Positions 1 through 13,200 of a stretch of 64,000 nucleotides of DNA are shown here, in pieces. The translations under genes and the position numbers were made by a program. The notes under the pieces are model-generated. The model was not told the origin of the DNA. It saw only the letters and a list, made by a program, of their open reading frames with translations, and ran no database searches. The stretch covers positions 25,623,558 through 25,687,557 of the forward strand of contig OX336336.1 in the NCBI GenBank assembly GCA_946902875.1, read 5' to 3'. The stretch is from Nematopogon swammerdamellus (lineage: Eukaryota; Arthropoda; Insecta; Lepidoptera; Adelidae). Each line of letters opens with the position of its first letter. Position 1 is the stretch's first letter.

Positions 1-702
1 CTCACAAACATCAGTCTTTTCCAAAAAGTACTGACGGAGATTGCATACCTCGCGGTTGTGCAGGTTCTTGGCATTTAACATACCTCGACCCCCACACTTC
101 CGCGGGATATACAACCTCATGACCGATGATCGTGGGTGGTGCATACGGGATTTCGTCATCAGCGTCCTGACCTTTCTGTCCAGCGAGTCCAATTCGGTCT
201 GAGTCCATCTGAGAATACCGAAGGTATATACGAGCACAGGCATGACCCAACCGTTATAGGCACGAATTTTATTGCCGCCTGACAAAAGGCTATTTAGCAC
301 TTTTGTAAGACGGTGAAAAAACTTTTCCTTAACAGATTGTTTCATGTCCGTATCCTGTATGTTGAGAGCCTCCGATATTCCCAGATATTTATAGGTTTCG
401 TCTTCGGAGAGAGCTCGAATATTCATAGACTCCGACAACTGTATGCCGCCGGAGTTCACGACCACACCACGTTCCACATGGATGGTCCCACATTTTTCCA
501 AGCCGAACTCCATTCCAATGTCGTTGCTGAAGCCTTCAGTTATCTTCATCATCGACATTAGTTCAGTGTCCGACTTGGCAAACAGTTTGAGGTCATCCAT
601 ATAAAATAAGTGCGATATTCGAGAGCCTCCTCTTCGAAGACAGTAGCCCAGCTCTGAGTCCTCAAGCAGAGTGCTAAGAGGGTTCAGAGCCAGACAAAAT
701 AT
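1..702 (-). mobile_element. R4/Dong-like non-LTR retrotransposon, reverse transcriptase fragment
   Basis: The minus strand reads continuously as the palm and thumb part of a non-LTR reverse transcriptase: FYMDDLKLFAK (catalytic YMDD near 592-603), then NDIGMEFGLEKC, KYLGI and NKIRAYNGWVMPVLVYTFGI further left. YMDDLKLFAK followed by SNDIGM-FGL-KC is typical of the R2/R4 (Dong) group. The element is cut off on its 5' side at about 702, as expected for 5' truncation during target-primed reverse transcription, and runs off the left window edge. Family assignment is from memory of the motif order; fragment status is clear. Confidence 0.8.
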
Positions 703-1318
703 TATTATTTTCCTTTATTTCACATATTGAAAATTTTACATTAATTTTATATATATTATACAAAAAAGTAATAAAAATACACAAAATTAATATAAAAATT
801 ATAATTATTATTATTGTTGTTTAGATACACTAGCAGCTTAAAGTAGATGCGTGTACATCGAAGTTGGTAAATTGATGGTGCACTTGTTAGATTTTTTTTG
901 TTTTGTTTTTTGGTTTTTGTTTTTTTTGTTTTGTGGTGATTTGGAACGTTGAAAAGTGGACTGTATGATGATTGGATTTCTGACCTTAGTTTCATTCCAT
1001 AGGTGTGATTCTGTCGTTATTTCTGCTTACGGTTTCGGTAGTTTCCAGGGTCGACCCTTTCTTGTATGGAAGTCTCTTGAATGCTTCTTGCTCCGAATAA
1101 TAATGATTAATTTCCTTTTGTCACCGGTTGGTTGTTGCAAGTCAGGTTGATTGTATGTGAATGTAATATGATATGGAGGTAGGTCAGGAAAAGGATTTTT
1201 TTTCTCTACTCATGAAGTTTTCGACCTACCTACAATAATATCATTGCCATAAACAATTTAGTGATGCCAATGATATAAAGTTAAAATCCCTAAAAATGTG
1301 AAGAATAACCAGTTTTGT
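703..1318. other. AT-rich interval, no gene seen
   Basis: No coding exon is recognisable. Bases 712-800 closely match 61430-61520, so that part is a dispersed repeat. Bases 885-945 are a T/G-rich run. Confidence 0.5.
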
Positions 1319-1680
1319 TTTTTTTTTTTTATTTCGTTCTAAAGTTTGTGGTTTTTTATATAGATGTCAAGTCTGTTTTTGAAGCTGTTCAATGAAGTAG
1401 CACTAATCACTTCCTCTGGGAGTCTGTTCCACGAGTCAACTACCCGGTTGGCAATAAAGTGTTTTCTTGGGTTTGATTTGCTTGAGGTTCGGTTTAGTTT
1501 TAATGAGTGTCCACGTAGGTGATTGTTCGTATTCATTGTGTACATTAGTTTGAGATCTGCCACATCATACCGTTCTGACAAAATTTTGTAAGTTTCGATG
1601 AGGTCACCTCTGTGCCTTCGTTCTTTCAGTGTGGTGAGGCCCAACGCCTCTAGGCGGTTCTCGTATGACACGTTTCTTAT
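1319..1680 (-). mobile_element. CR1-type LINE, 3' end (C-terminal domain of ORF2)
   Basis: The minus strand encodes a 110-residue open segment with LGLTTLKERRHRGDLIE, LRGHSLKLNR, NPRKHFIANRVVDSWNRLP and SLNSFKNRLD. This is the conserved C-terminal tail of CR1/Jockey-type ORF2 and matches the tail of the larger LINE at 52840-56640. A T run at 1319-1331 is the poly(A) tail in minus orientation. It is a 5'-truncated insertion. Confidence 0.8.
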
Positions 1681-1769
1681 ATAGTCGATTATAAAATTAG
1701 TTAAAAATTAGGCGTTAGTTACGGTGTCTGGCTTTTAAACTTGTTATGTAAAATCGTAAAATTGTATAA

Positions 1770-1962
1770 AATTGTAACTAACACACTTTGTCGACACACT
1801 GGACTGGCTTAAAATCAGCGCTGCACACACAGCCTCAGTACTGAGCTGGAGTGTCGCGGCATAGGCTGTGCCAGATCCTTTTTTCTCTTCACACTCGTAA
1901 ATGTATATTTAACGACGTATTTTAAATTTAAATAGGGAAAATAAACATTCTTTCTTTCTTTC
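1770..1962 (+). repeat. Retroelement 3' tail with (TTTC)n end, copy 1
   Basis: A sequence with GGCTTAAAATCAGCGC and GCGGCATAGGCTGTGCC ends in a TTTC microsatellite after AAATAAACA. The same sequence and tail recur at 38995-39186. The microsatellite tail suggests the 3' end of a retroelement; no coding part remains. Confidence 0.6.
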
Positions 1963-1984
1963 TTAAAATTGTATTACTAATTTC

Positions 1985-2160
1985 AGCACACTGACTAATA
2001 TGAATGTTCACTTAGGTGAACACTCAAACTAAACCGAACCTCGAGAAAATCAAACCCAATGTAACACTTTATTGCCAAACGGGTATAGTTGACTGAACGG
2101 AATCCCAGAGGAAGTGATTAGTGCTACTTCAGTGAACAGTTCAAACTTGATATGTACCTG
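1985..2160 (+). mobile_element. Degenerate CR1-type LINE tail, opposite orientation
   Basis: Read on the plus strand this is a decayed version of the 1319-1680 tail (RGHSLKL-like, then NGIPEEVISATS-like), so the two form an imperfect inverted repeat. Frame is broken. Confidence 0.55.
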
Positions 2161-2218
2161 TAGAAAAAAAAAACATATATAACTTATGTCCATGGGCGCC
2201 ATTAGACACCTCAAGGCG

Positions 2219-2626
2219 CCATATCGTCGCTTAAGTATCAACACCGCGGAAGTCATTTTTAAACGGAAAAAATTTTTTAATGTCATTGGATAGAGAATTC
2301 AAAGACGCGTCTTCTAATTGGTTGCTCAAATGCCTAACGACCAATCAGATGCCGTAGAGGGCTAAGAATGTACAGCGCGGAAGTCACCCGTTTCGGATTG
2401 TTTTGGCAAACACAGCGTATGTCATCAGTCCAACATAGTGTTCGCCGCGCGAGGGTGTGATTGTGTATTCGACGATTGAAAACTACGGAATATACTTTGA
2501 AAACGGAAGAGAAAAGAGAAAATAAAGATGCTTGAAAAACTTGCGAAATAATAGGTTTTTTGTTGTTCCTGTAAAATGGCCGAAAATGACTTCCGCGGTG
2601 TTGATACTTAGGCGACGATATGTCGA
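2219..2626. mobile_element. Inverted-repeat (MITE-like) element
   Basis: Arms of about 45 bp at 2219-2263 and 2581-2626 are reverse complements (each holds AGTATCAACACCGCGGAAG in one orientation). There is no coding potential between them. Confidence 0.6.
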
Positions 2627-2853
2627 GATAATAATTAAAAAAACAAAACATGGAAACAAAAAAATGTTTAATAAATACAATACAAAATTTATAATTTAAA
2701 AAAACTAAACAATAATATTAATATGTTTGTCTCTACTGCTGCAGTGACGTTACCGTTGCCGTGTCGTTATCGTATAGTAATCATAAAGTCATAAGCCAGA
2801 CAGACAGACAGATTTTGTGCTTTATTAGTAAGGATATTTGTATTACTGAACAG

Positions 2854-3285
2854 GACACACTGAACGCGCCGGCCGCGTCCGAAGTGTCGTTCGAGGAGCA
2901 CTGCCGCTACCGCTACCTGTTCAACTACCGCGGAGTCGCAGCGAGCTTCCGGCTCAAGCACCTCTTCCTGTGCCGCTCCCTCGTCTTCCACGTCGGAGAC
3001 CAGTGGCTCGAGTTCTTCTACCCATCACTCAAACCCTGGGTTCACTACGTACCCGTCCATCCGAAGGCTACACAACGCGAGATCAAACAGTATGTGGAGT
3101 TCTTTAAAGAACACGACGAGCTAGCGAAGGAGATAGCGGAGAGAGGTTTCAAACACATCTGGGATAATCTGAGGATAAAGGATGTGAAATGCTACTGGAA
3201 GAGCCTGTTGGAACAGTACGCTAAGTTGATGAGGTATCAAGTGGTGAAGGATACAAGTTTGATTGAGATTAAGGTTAAGAAATAG
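2854..3285 (+). CDS. POGLUT1: Protein O-glucosyltransferase 1 (rumi), last coding exon
   Basis: This exon starts right after the acceptor TACTGAACAG and reads 143 residues to a TAG. It encodes the C-terminal third of a CAP10-type glycosyltransferase: [17 protein letters not shown], then [40 protein letters not shown] and [10 protein letters not shown]. In the family this region helps bind UDP-glucose. The enzyme adds O-glucose to EGF repeats such as those of Notch in the ER lumen. Earlier exons are not visible in 1-2853 and must lie off the left edge. The C-terminus ends in KVKK rather than the KDEL-like ER signal I would expect, so retention may differ or the end may be mis-spliced. The family call is strong because nearly every residue block fits. 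Confidence 0.93.
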   Translation, partial: DTLNAPAASEVSFEEHCRYRYLFNYRGVAASFRLKHLFLCRSLVFHVGDQWLEFFYPSLKPWVHYVPVHPKATQREIKQYVEFFKEHDELAKEIAERGFKHIWDNLRIKDVKCYWKSLLEQYAKLMRYQVVKDTSLIEIKVKK

Positions 3286-3789
3286 TGAAGTTAAGCAGGT
3301 AAGATTACTCTGTGATAGGCCGGCCGGCGGGTCTAGTTCGAGTATACAGGTATTATTTGATAATTGTTTATTTATGACAGATATTGGTGATATGAAGATA
3401 CAGCCTGTATAAAGGCCTTTCACCAACATGGCCACCCGGCCTATTTCGAAACGAAAATGTAAATGAATTATTATTGAACACTTGGCGTATTTATTGAGGT
3501 ATTTATGATTTTATTTTGTATGAAATTTTTAAAATATTTACTTATAAAAAATGCTATGTAAGATTGTTTACTCTAAATGACTGCTTTTTCCTAGATATTT
3601 GAGGAAGGTAATTAACTTAATTAAGAATAAAATTGTTTTAGATTTTCTTTTTAGGAAATTTTACTTGTACAATAATATAAAATTCGTAGGTATATTCGTA
3701 GATTATTGAGGTGAATATTTAAACACAAAATCTTCGAATCAAGGTTTTAATCAACTAAAATCGTAGTAACATAATATTATAAGAAGGAA
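3286..3789 (+). other. POGLUT1 3' untranslated region and AT-rich flank
   Basis: No coding sequence follows the stop. The stretch is AT-rich and contains a candidate poly(A) signal; beyond it nothing specific is seen. Confidence 0.5.
3626..3631 (+). promoter_or_regulatory. Candidate polyadenylation signal of POGLUT1
   Basis: AATAAA lies about 340 bases after the POGLUT1 stop and is followed by a T/G-rich stretch. It is the first canonical hexamer noticed on the plus strand after the gene. Confidence 0.45.
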
Positions 3790-4510
3790 AATTATTGACA
3801 GACAATGATGACAATAGGGATATCGTCACATGCTTGAGTATTGTCGAAATGTTCTCCTTTTCCCACTGCTGGATCGAGGTTAGATGTTCGGGTATTGACT
3901 TCAGATTCTAATATATCTTCATCTTCTGGAATAATCTCACCGACATCACCAGGAGGAGCTAAGTGTCTGTTGGAGACGGTTACCTCCCTTCAGCTTTGCA
4001 AACGAACACGAGAGTAAAAGGGGTTGGACTCGATGAGCTCTACGTCTTCCACGAGAGGATCGTATTTGCTCGCTGACGTGCTTCTTCATAAGGACTCGTC
4101 CTGGACTACTGAGCCACGTCGGAATCGATTGACCGTTTGATGACCGTCGGGGATGCTTGAACATTCTCTCGTGCGGTGTAGCGTTAGTTGCAGTGCATAA
4201 TAGAGATCGAACGCAATGCAAGGCTTGAGTGAGAACACCTTCCCAGTTCTCTACAGCAAGATTTTGAGATTTTAGCGCCAACTTCACTGTTTGCCAAACG
4301 ATTCCATTGTATCTTTCGACTTGTCCATTGCATGGTGGATTATACGGTGTAGTTGCACTAGTAGCGATGCCTTTTTCATTTAGGAAATGCTTGAGTTCAC
4401 CAGACAAAAATGATGTGCCTCTGTCGGAGTGTACGTAGGTTGGCATTCCAAACATAGAGAATATTTCTGTGAGGTGCCGTTTGACTGTATCAGTGCTGAT
4501 TTCTTGGCAG
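3790..4510 (-). mobile_element. Ty3/gypsy-type LTR retrotransposon, integrase fragment
   Basis: The minus strand encodes the second half of an integrase core: YVHSDRGTSF (second catalytic Asp), ATTPYNPPCNGQVERYN (catalytic Glu in QVERYN), then NATPHERMF. Downstream frames retain acidic pol tail sequence (GEIIPEDEDI) near 3900, but in a different frame, so the reading frame is broken. No LTRs were recognised on either side. It is an isolated decayed remnant. Confidence 0.8.
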
Positions 4511-5106
4511 GGGATTTACGATTTGTAACCTTTTGGTTCACTCGATCTAAATATATTTTGAATTAAAAGAAGAATATATGTTTAATCACAGATATATTAA
4601 GAACTTATATTTACAACTAACACAAGAATTACATAAAAATGCAGAAACTTGAATACATCGGAAAGTAGCGCAGAGTTGAAGAAACAATTTAAATATCTTA
4701 AAATATTTTGTTACACTTTGAAAAGAACATCACACTTTTAAGAGAAAACAGAATCAAAATGTGTAAGTAAAATTATAAAACAGTTTTAAGACCACTTTAG
4801 ATAGTTTTTTAAGATAAAGAAGACTATGAAATAGATCTAAATATTTAAGAATCTCTACAGTACATCAATATTTTATTTATTATTACACGTAATAGCATTT
4901 TAGTTTAAATCCTAGCTGTCTAAAAGTAAAACTTATTAATGTTTCACTCTCGCTGGCGATGTCGCCAAACTATTGACAATCTTTCTTTGAAGAATTGTAA
5001 AAAAAACTCCCGACCACTTGCTTTGGCTGCTTGCACACTAGACGATAACTGCACGGCAACAACCCAACAATGTAAGAAAAACATATGAATGTTGACGGTC
5101 AACATT
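4511..5106. other. AT-rich interval, no gene seen
   Basis: No exon or clear repeat was recognised in this stretch, which is strongly AT-rich to about 4970. Confidence 0.4.
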
Positions 5107-5735
5107 TCTTCGCTCAGTTCGGGAGTTGTCTAAGTGCCACAGAGCATATTTTACAGGAGAGCTGTTTAAAGTTTATAGTTTGGTTTTCACTGTGTGATTG
5201 CGTTACTGTTAAGCATATGTTTGGAAACTGACTAACTGTATTAGAATCGCTAAAAACAATAAATTCCTTAACATTAATGAAATAAATAACATAAAAACAC
5301 TATTTTTCTTTGGAGATAGACAAAACTGACTAAACGGACGTTGCGAATGGCGGACATAGCACAACACACACTGGATATAGAGGTCACTTAGCTGACATCA
5401 CCTTTAATTTGTATTTTTGCTATGTCCCATTGCTCGTCCGTTATTGGCTGTTTGGTCGTTAGAAGCTGTGGAATCTTAGAGATAGGACGAAAATGTATTG
5501 TGAAACTGTATGGTGCCATAGAATAATAATGGCTTTAATTTTGCACTGTCAGTATGGAGATAGCAATAATATGCCCGCTTTATTAGATAAAATGAAAAAA
5601 AAAACCGCTTTATTAGATAAAATGTTTTTACTTTTTAAATGCAGAAATATGCAGAAAAATCTGCTGAATCAACCTGCATTCAAAGCTCATTTTCGCTAAA
5701 AATGTGACTTAGACAACTCCCGAACTGGAGCGACG
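5107..5735. mobile_element. Probable inverted-repeat element
   Basis: About 28 bp near 5107-5135 (GTTCGGGAGTTGTCTAAGT) recurs as its reverse complement at 5706-5733. The interior is non-coding. Boundaries are uncertain, and an insertion inside a larger repeat is possible. Confidence 0.45.
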
Positions 5736-6082
5736 ATTTGACGGGGCGACATGCCGTCACCGCTGTTCATACATTTTGTTTCCCCTACTGAGGTGCCGCG
5801 TTTGCGCCGTGCCGTATTCGCCACAAGCGGCTGGCAACATAGATACATGTGTATAAACTGTTCATTTTCCAAGTAAATAAAAATGCAATAACATTTAGCG
5901 GACTTATTTTATGTATGTATTTGCCTTTATTTTTATTAAATTTTGCAATTACAAATGATTTTATTATTTATTTCAGCATTATCCTGAACAATATAGATAT
6001 ATTTATTTTTTGGTTTCACAATAGCTAGCTTGCAGCATTAAGTAATTTGGCTGCAAAAATGTTTCACTGTAAACTTGTTATA

Positions 6083-6538
6083 GGGCCGAAACTTAAAACC
6101 GCGATGCGACGTCGCATCGCCAGAAGCTGACGCTTCGCAAAAGCTTACGACATGATTTGTGTCGCGCATTCCTGCAATGTGATTGACACTTGTGACTTAA
6201 TTTTACTTCGTTCTGGGACACCGTTTATGCAAGACATAAAAACAGTTTGACGGAACGCCCCGAAGAGAGATAATTTTTTTTATTTTTCTTTCATTCCAAT
6301 GTTTTTACTATAATAAGTATCTTCTTAGTGATAATATAAATTCGACAAGAATTTTTATGATCCATGTCACTAGAAGACATCCTCAATAATGCAAAAATAT
6401 GTTCAGTTAAGTTCACGATCCTGGAATGGTTAGCGAACTAAGGGCAGTATGTCGCTTTGCAATGTGAAATCGCATCGCATCACGGTTTCACGGTTTTACA
6501 CGTTGCGAATTCGCAGCGCGGTTTTGAGTTTCGGCCCT
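6083..6538. mobile_element. MITE-like element with terminal inverted repeats
   Basis: The left end GGGCCGAAACTTAAAACCGC and right end GCGGTTTTGAGTTTCGGCCC are near-perfect inverted repeats. The interior is non-coding; an open frame beginning at 6457 crosses the right end and is not credible as a gene. Confidence 0.7.
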
Positions 6539-6822
6539 TAATGTGTTCAATTATAATTTACGTTTTGAATATGGTATTTTTTAAACTGGCTTTATTCGCT
6601 CACATAATTTATCTGACCAAACTCCAAACAGTTTATAACCCAAACATTTGCAACATAATAACACCCAGACTACATCATCAGCCGGACATCAGAAACGTTG
6701 ACTACAGAATTTTAGAGCTACAGAGTTTCACAAAAGACACGCCGAAAGAAAATGACTGTGTTCTTGAGAAACTTTTCACTATGCACTATCTCAAAGGTTA
6801 CTTGACTTAACAACGGATGCGC

Positions 6823-7003
6823 TCACCGACCACTGAGCGTTGGGACGCAAGAAAGAGTCTTTGCAATATTGAAACCGTGTACACCAAAAATCGATGGTGT
6901 GCAGATTGAGACGGGGAGTCAGGTGGGCGTCTCGAGCTATGACCAATCAAGATGCGGCGCTCACCGGGCGTACGTTTCATTCCTTAGGCTGAGTGGTCGG
7001 TGA
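6823..7003. mobile_element. Short foldback element next to the Serinc 3' end
   Basis: TCACCGACCACTGAGC at the left and GCTGAGTGGTCGGTGA at the right are inverted repeats about 180 bp apart. It lies about 110 bp downstream of the Serinc stop codon, so the Serinc 3' UTR may run into it. Confidence 0.65.
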
Positions 7004-7113
7004 CTATCAAGCACCAAAGTCACCCCCTTTCAGACTTACACTACACAGTACAAATCTGGCGGCCTGTTCTTAGTTTCCGGACAGAAAGAGTGATCGCTAG
7101 GGTTTGCGGGGTT

Positions 7114-7252
7114 CTAGTTGAACTCTCTGTTGGGGAGGACGACGGGAGCGATGAGGGTCCACACGTAGATGGTGACGCAGCACCAAGACGAGATGATCTT
7201 GATCCACATCGAGCCGGTGTTGTAGTTCATGGACTCGAGAGATGAGCTCGGG
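7114..7252 (-). CDS. Serinc: Serinc exon 11 (C-terminus and stop)
   Basis: After the acceptor ATCGCAG the exon completes an Asn codon and reads [20 protein letters not shown] to NREFN and a TAG at 7116-7114. It encodes the last membrane helix and the conserved short C-terminal tail. Confidence 0.93.
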
Positions 7253-10200
7253 CTGCGATACGAAATAAGAAATATTTATTTTTAATTCACATGTTTCAAG
7301 CAGTAGGTGGGTCTTTGTGCCTTACTTGCTGTAATTTAACAGAATTATTGCAGCACACCGATTGCGCTGCTTACCCCGATCGTCGCGCCACAGCGTGTGG
7401 TATGTATGTATGTATGTTTCAAACCAGATTTCCACGGTTCAACATTCACACTCCATGGTTTCTGTCTTAAGAGTTTTGAAGTTTAGCTGTTGATTGATTG
7501 ATTGATTTCAGACATCACCCATTTATACGACACAAGAGCAATAAAGAGAATCGCTAGAACCACTCCAACTCCGTAGGGATGTCGGCTTCTTAAGTGTGTT
7601 CTATCGCTTATTCCATGGCGAATGCTCGGAGGAGCTGTTTAACGCGATTCCGCCGTCCCATTTCCACCTCCGCACCGCGCGCAATGAGCAGAGATTGCAA
7701 CCCTCCTCGGGGGTGATATTGGCTGCGCCTGAGGCTTCGACCTCGAACACAGCCAGCTAGTTCGGAAATAAAAAAACCCTACACGCTGGACTTATCGTCG
7801 ATGCGTACCAATCGGTTCTGCAAATCTTTCCTCTACTGAGTCGGGAACGCTCTCCCTGCCCATATATTTCCCCCCAAGTACAGTCTCGGATTATTCAAGA
7901 GGGGCGTGAATGGGCACCTGTCAGGCCGGCATGGCATTCGCAAACCCCGCATACCCCCGAATATCCATGGGCGTCGTTAGACACCTTATGGGTGGTTCAG
8001 CGCCATATGTCGGGCTGTCAATAAAAAAAAATATCCTAGAAGTTGCAAGAGCATTGCTTTAAGTAAATTGGTAGGAATGTTGGCAACATTGTGCACAGGT
8101 CCCATAGATGGTACCTCTATTTAGCAGTGATATATCTGATCTGTGAAAGTAACCGCCGACGGGACACTCACTTGTACCAATTGGTGAGCGTCATCATGAT
8201 GTACAGCGTAGCCAGCGCGAACATGCAGTGGAAGAAGGACCACGAGTAGGCGACGCTGTCACCCTCGTTGTCCCACACCTTGCCGCCGCCCTCGCCGCCG
8301 TCGGCGCCATCTACCGTCAGATAGCCTACGTCAGCCCCGCGCCCGCATGCACACACACACTCCCCGTTAGACATTGTGATCGACAACGGCGCCCGCATAG
8401 AACACGCAACGTGCACTGTGCGGTCGGTTATCCAGTCGCAGAACATTGAACAAATGGGTGGATCAACTTTTTCTCGTAACGTTAAAACCGGCTGCAAAGT
8501 CAAATAAAAAAAAAGTGTATTACAATTTATTACTCAGATGAAAATCGATAAGTATAAAATACTTAGATTTATAGGCAATTGAAATAAAAGTAGAGAACTA
8601 TTTAAAATAAAACATTAACCAAATTTTTAGGGGTGACCCAGGGGACAATTTTGTCCCCAGTTTTGTATGGAAAAAAGGGGTTGTCCTCAGGGTAACCAAT
8701 TTTTTTTAAATTACTCAAAATTCTTTGTGCAACTTCTTTCTTATTAATCAATTACTTATCTATCTATAGTTGCTGTAACTATTAAAATAAGGTGAATTTG
8801 TCAAGATAATACTCCGTTTTCAGACAGATACCAAAAACAAGAAAAGTTGATTCACCCAAATAGTCATGGATGAACGCATGTAGACCTCCCGTAGGCCACA
8901 GCTTAACACTTTCACTGACACAAAGATGATCTTAGGTTTCATGATATGGACACATAAAATTTCCACACAATCTCACACGGCGGATGGCCGAGTGGTTTGG
9001 GAAGCGGCTTCTCATGCGAGAGGTCCGCGGTTCGAATCCGGTCGGCGTGTAGGTACCAATAAGTTTTTTCTGACGAAATTAATTAATATTAGCCACATTG
9101 CATCTCTCCCCATGCATGCGTAAAGGGCGACTAAGATATAAGAACAAGATGCCGTGCATAAGGGTGACAGGCTAACCACCTCTCACCTTGGCACGCAGCT
9201 GGCACGCTTCATGTAGCTGGTGTGTCTTCGTGCCTTACTTGCTGCTTGATAGATATTTTGTCCTAATACTTTGCTAAATTGTGGTGGTCAGTGTTGTGCT
9301 GTAATTGTTTATTAATCATTCATATGGCAGTAACTCTGCACTCGAACTTGTCACAATTTGTACTATCCGGTTCGATTACACACACGAAGAAGAACCGGCA
9401 AGAAACTTCGCAGGTTATTTTTATTTAATTTACAAGAGTACTTGCTGCACAACACCGACTACTCTGCTTACTCCGATTGTCGGGATACAGTGTGTGGTTA
9501 TGTATGCATGTAACTTCAATAGTATTGCTGCAAAATCACAACGAAATATGGAAACAGTCATTTTGCTACGTCTTAACTTCAACAAGTTCGACAAATCCAC
9601 GAAAGCACATCACTTTTTTATGCAACAAAAAATATGTACCTTTTACAATTTACCGTTCCCATGTAAGCTCATACAGAAAGAAATGAATGCATCAATATAC
9701 AATAGCTTTCACATACAACTGAAACTATAATGGATTTAGGGTGAGTATTTCCACTCCCACTTAAGTAAAGTCTGTATTTTAATATGTACCGTGTGGGGCC
9801 GGTACTTTAAAAGAATAGCCCCACTGCATCTCTCCCCGTGTATGTCGTAAAAGGCGACTAAGGGATACCTATGACTCCCTTCTTATATTACTAGATGGTA
9901 GGGTACCCGCCCGGGTTGGTACCACCGCACTGAATGAAAGGTCGGTCGAAACGGCTATGTAAATAGTTTGTGTTTTCCGTCCAGTTCAGTGTAGCCGGCA
10001 TGACCGAAGGGAAGCACTGACGTGGCACCAAGTTCACCCGGTGTTATGGGCTGACATCACGGATGTTGTAGGTGATGTAGCCAACCGTGTCAGTTTCCAT
10101 AAAAAAAAAAAAAATTCGAGAGAGCACTTTGACATGTCAAACTTAGTGCCAGCTTATTTTCCTGGAGATGTGTTGAATATAAATATGTTTTTATATATCC

Positions 10201-13200
10201 ACTATTTAATACATTAACATCACACAAAAAAATCTGCTTATGATCACAATCCGATTGTAGATGGGGCAAGCACAAAAAAAAAGTTGTGGGTATGATGCAT
10301 TAATACAATTCTGAGTTGTGCTTTTCTTATTAGGAGTGATTTAACAGAAAGAAATAATAATACCAACAAAAATAAAAAAATAATCAAATTATAATTTCAG
10401 TAAAAATATCGTAAAAACATGTTTCCCTACAAACATGTTATGTTTTCATAGTAATAAGAATAGTACAACTTCGAATTTTATACATATAATCATCTAATAA
10501 CTACTGAAAGAATATGCCAAAAACAGGCAACCCCGGAAATGTCAATTTGGTCTCTGATAAAAAAACAGAGCTTAGTGCTAGGAATAACGTTATGTGACAT
10601 ATCATATGGGGAATATGTCACATACCGTAACTTTAGGCACTAAGGGGCAATCTTTCATCCATTCACTGTGTCACTCAAGGCTGGTATTTGACAGATATTG
10701 TATGGGGAAACGGTCACATAACAGAACTTCAGACACTAGGGGCCAGCCTTTCATCCAGTCACTCTTTTCACTAAGGGACGGTAATTGACAGATATTGTAT
10801 CCAGAATCTGTCACATAACGTAACTTCAGACACTAAGGGCCAGTCTTTCATCCTGTCACTGTCACTCAGGGCCGATATTTGACAGATATCGTACGAGGAA
10901 TCTTTCACATAATGTAAATTCAGACACTAAGGACCAGTCTTTCATCCAGTCACTCTGTCAATCGGGGCCGGTATTTGACAGATATCGTACGGGAATAACA
11001 TCTTACTGTCACTTGAACATACCTTCTGACACTGAGTGGAAGGATGAAATTCCGGCACTAATTGGAAGTAGAAATACTATAAGGCTTAATGATGATCATT
11101 ATGGTTGTCGTGTTAGTGAGCTGTTGGCGGGACAAAACGAGATTTTTACAAGTCATACTGAATATGCATGTGTGTCAATGAAATATTATTATGTAACATT
11201 GTGTGTTCTTTATGGTGAAATAAATATTGGAATTTGTTAGTGACCTATATCACCCGGTTATGACATACGGGTGTGAAACGTGGACTCTGACGGTCTCTGT
11301 TATACAAAGGTTGAAAGTTGCCCAGCGAGCAATGGAGAGAGCCATGCTGGGAATATCGCTACGTGATATGGTATGTAAGGAGGCAATTTGCCGAAGCAAC
11401 AAGGTAGTTGATATTGGACATCGGCTGGATAAGCTCAAGTGGCAATGGGCTGGGCACGTCAGTCGAAGAGACGACGACCATTGGATTAACTGTATCCTAC
11501 AATGGCAGCCGCGGACAGGAAAACGGAATGTGGGAAGACCACCCGCCAGGTGGGATGACGACATCAATTACGTTGGCAAAAAGCAGTGGTTCCGTAGCGT
11601 TGTAGGAATGGAGGAGAATTGGAGAGCTTCATGAAGTGCCTCAAAACAAGGCTACGCGACGCTGCATTACAAATGTCTGCATCGCTTATAAGTACCATCT
11701 CGGAGTTGAATTAGCGTAACTTAAGAGCATACTCTTGACACTTGCGATTCTAACTAAACTTGTTTCCGTAGTTGAGTTGATGTGACAATTTCTGTATTTT
11801 CTTTTTTAAAGGAAATTATAACATTTTTAATTTTATTTTCAAAATCATAAAAGGGAAGCTTCAGACTGTATAATCCTAGTTATTTTCATCCAAATAAAAC
11901 AAAAATAAAATATTCTTCACATTTGTTTTCACAACAGGGGTCGAGTTCAGCACCTTCGGCCAAAATCTATTCGTCGGTTAACTCTACGATAAACGTCACT
12001 TTCGCCGACAGATAAATATTAACCAAGACTTACCGGAGGTGGTGGAGTTCACTGAGTCAGCTTCGGAAACAGGTTAATAATCGCAAGTATCGAGCATGCT
12101 CGCAAGTAGAGTGTTTTCATTTTACGAAGGCACGAGGGGTATGTAGGAAGTGGTGTGAGACCGCGCGGAGCTCAGTAGGGAACGACTCGGTTCGACGGAG
12201 CGACGTGGAGACGAACGTGCGTGACGAGAACGTGCGTAACGACCTAGCATCGAGTTCGTTCTCTACTGAGCTCCGCACGGTCGCCTCTCGCACCACTTCC
12301 TACCTCGTAGCCCTTATGCCTTCGTAAAATGAAAACACTCTAAGCGGTGCCGAGGAAGGAATGTCGCGAGTGTGTGAGTGTGTGCTTGGGTCGGACGGAC
12401 AGCCGAGCGATCCTACCTTCGTTGCCGATCAGCCCTCCTTGCCCTGATGTGGCGCCGCACCGCATCGAACCACCACACCAGTATATTAGTATATATATAT
12501 TGTGAGTCAGTTGCTATTTAAATAAATACATACTTATTGTGTCATACAAGGTGATTCCGCAGTTACTGCATTAAATTAGTAGGGATTACTCTATACAGGG
12601 TGTTTGATGACTATAGTTCCTAAAGCAAACCAGGTACTCCTGAGCCTATTTGGAGCAAAAAAGTTACCCGACATTTTCTTCTACGGTGAACTTTTTTTTT
12701 CCATACTAAATTAAATAAATTTTATTTAGTTTGAGGGAAAAAAAAAGTTCACCGTAGAACAAAATGTCATCTAACTTTTTTGCTTCAAATAGGCTCAGGA
12801 GTACCTGGTTTGCTTTATGACCTATAGTCATCAAACACCCGGTATATCATAATAACGAAAATAGTGAAAATACTCAATAAATTAAAAGTTTCCATTTACA
12901 AACTAATACGAGATTTTAATGTAAAAAGGACCTAACGTGTGCGCGCGGTGCGATTAGGCATAGTCGCATCGACATCAACATTCTGTGGTAAAAAAAAAAA
13001 ACGAATAGATTAAACACAAAGTTTAAATTTTAACCACATAAATAAATAAATTAACACATTGTGCTGTTAAATTGCATTAGACTCAAAGCAACGGACTCAG
13101 CTTTCACTAGAATTGTACACAAAATCAATGATAAGTGGTGGAATGAGCAGGTGGACCACGGGCAATATAAATTTTATAACTTCATGCTAAATATCGTAGA

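Noticed and set aside
6457..6810. 117-codon plus-strand open frame
   Set aside because: Starts inside a MITE and runs across its end into AT-rich sequence; no recognisable protein.
8980..9060. tRNA gene
   Set aside because: A and B boxes are present, but the same head with the same tail occurs several times and the cloverleaf stems do not close, so it is a SINE.
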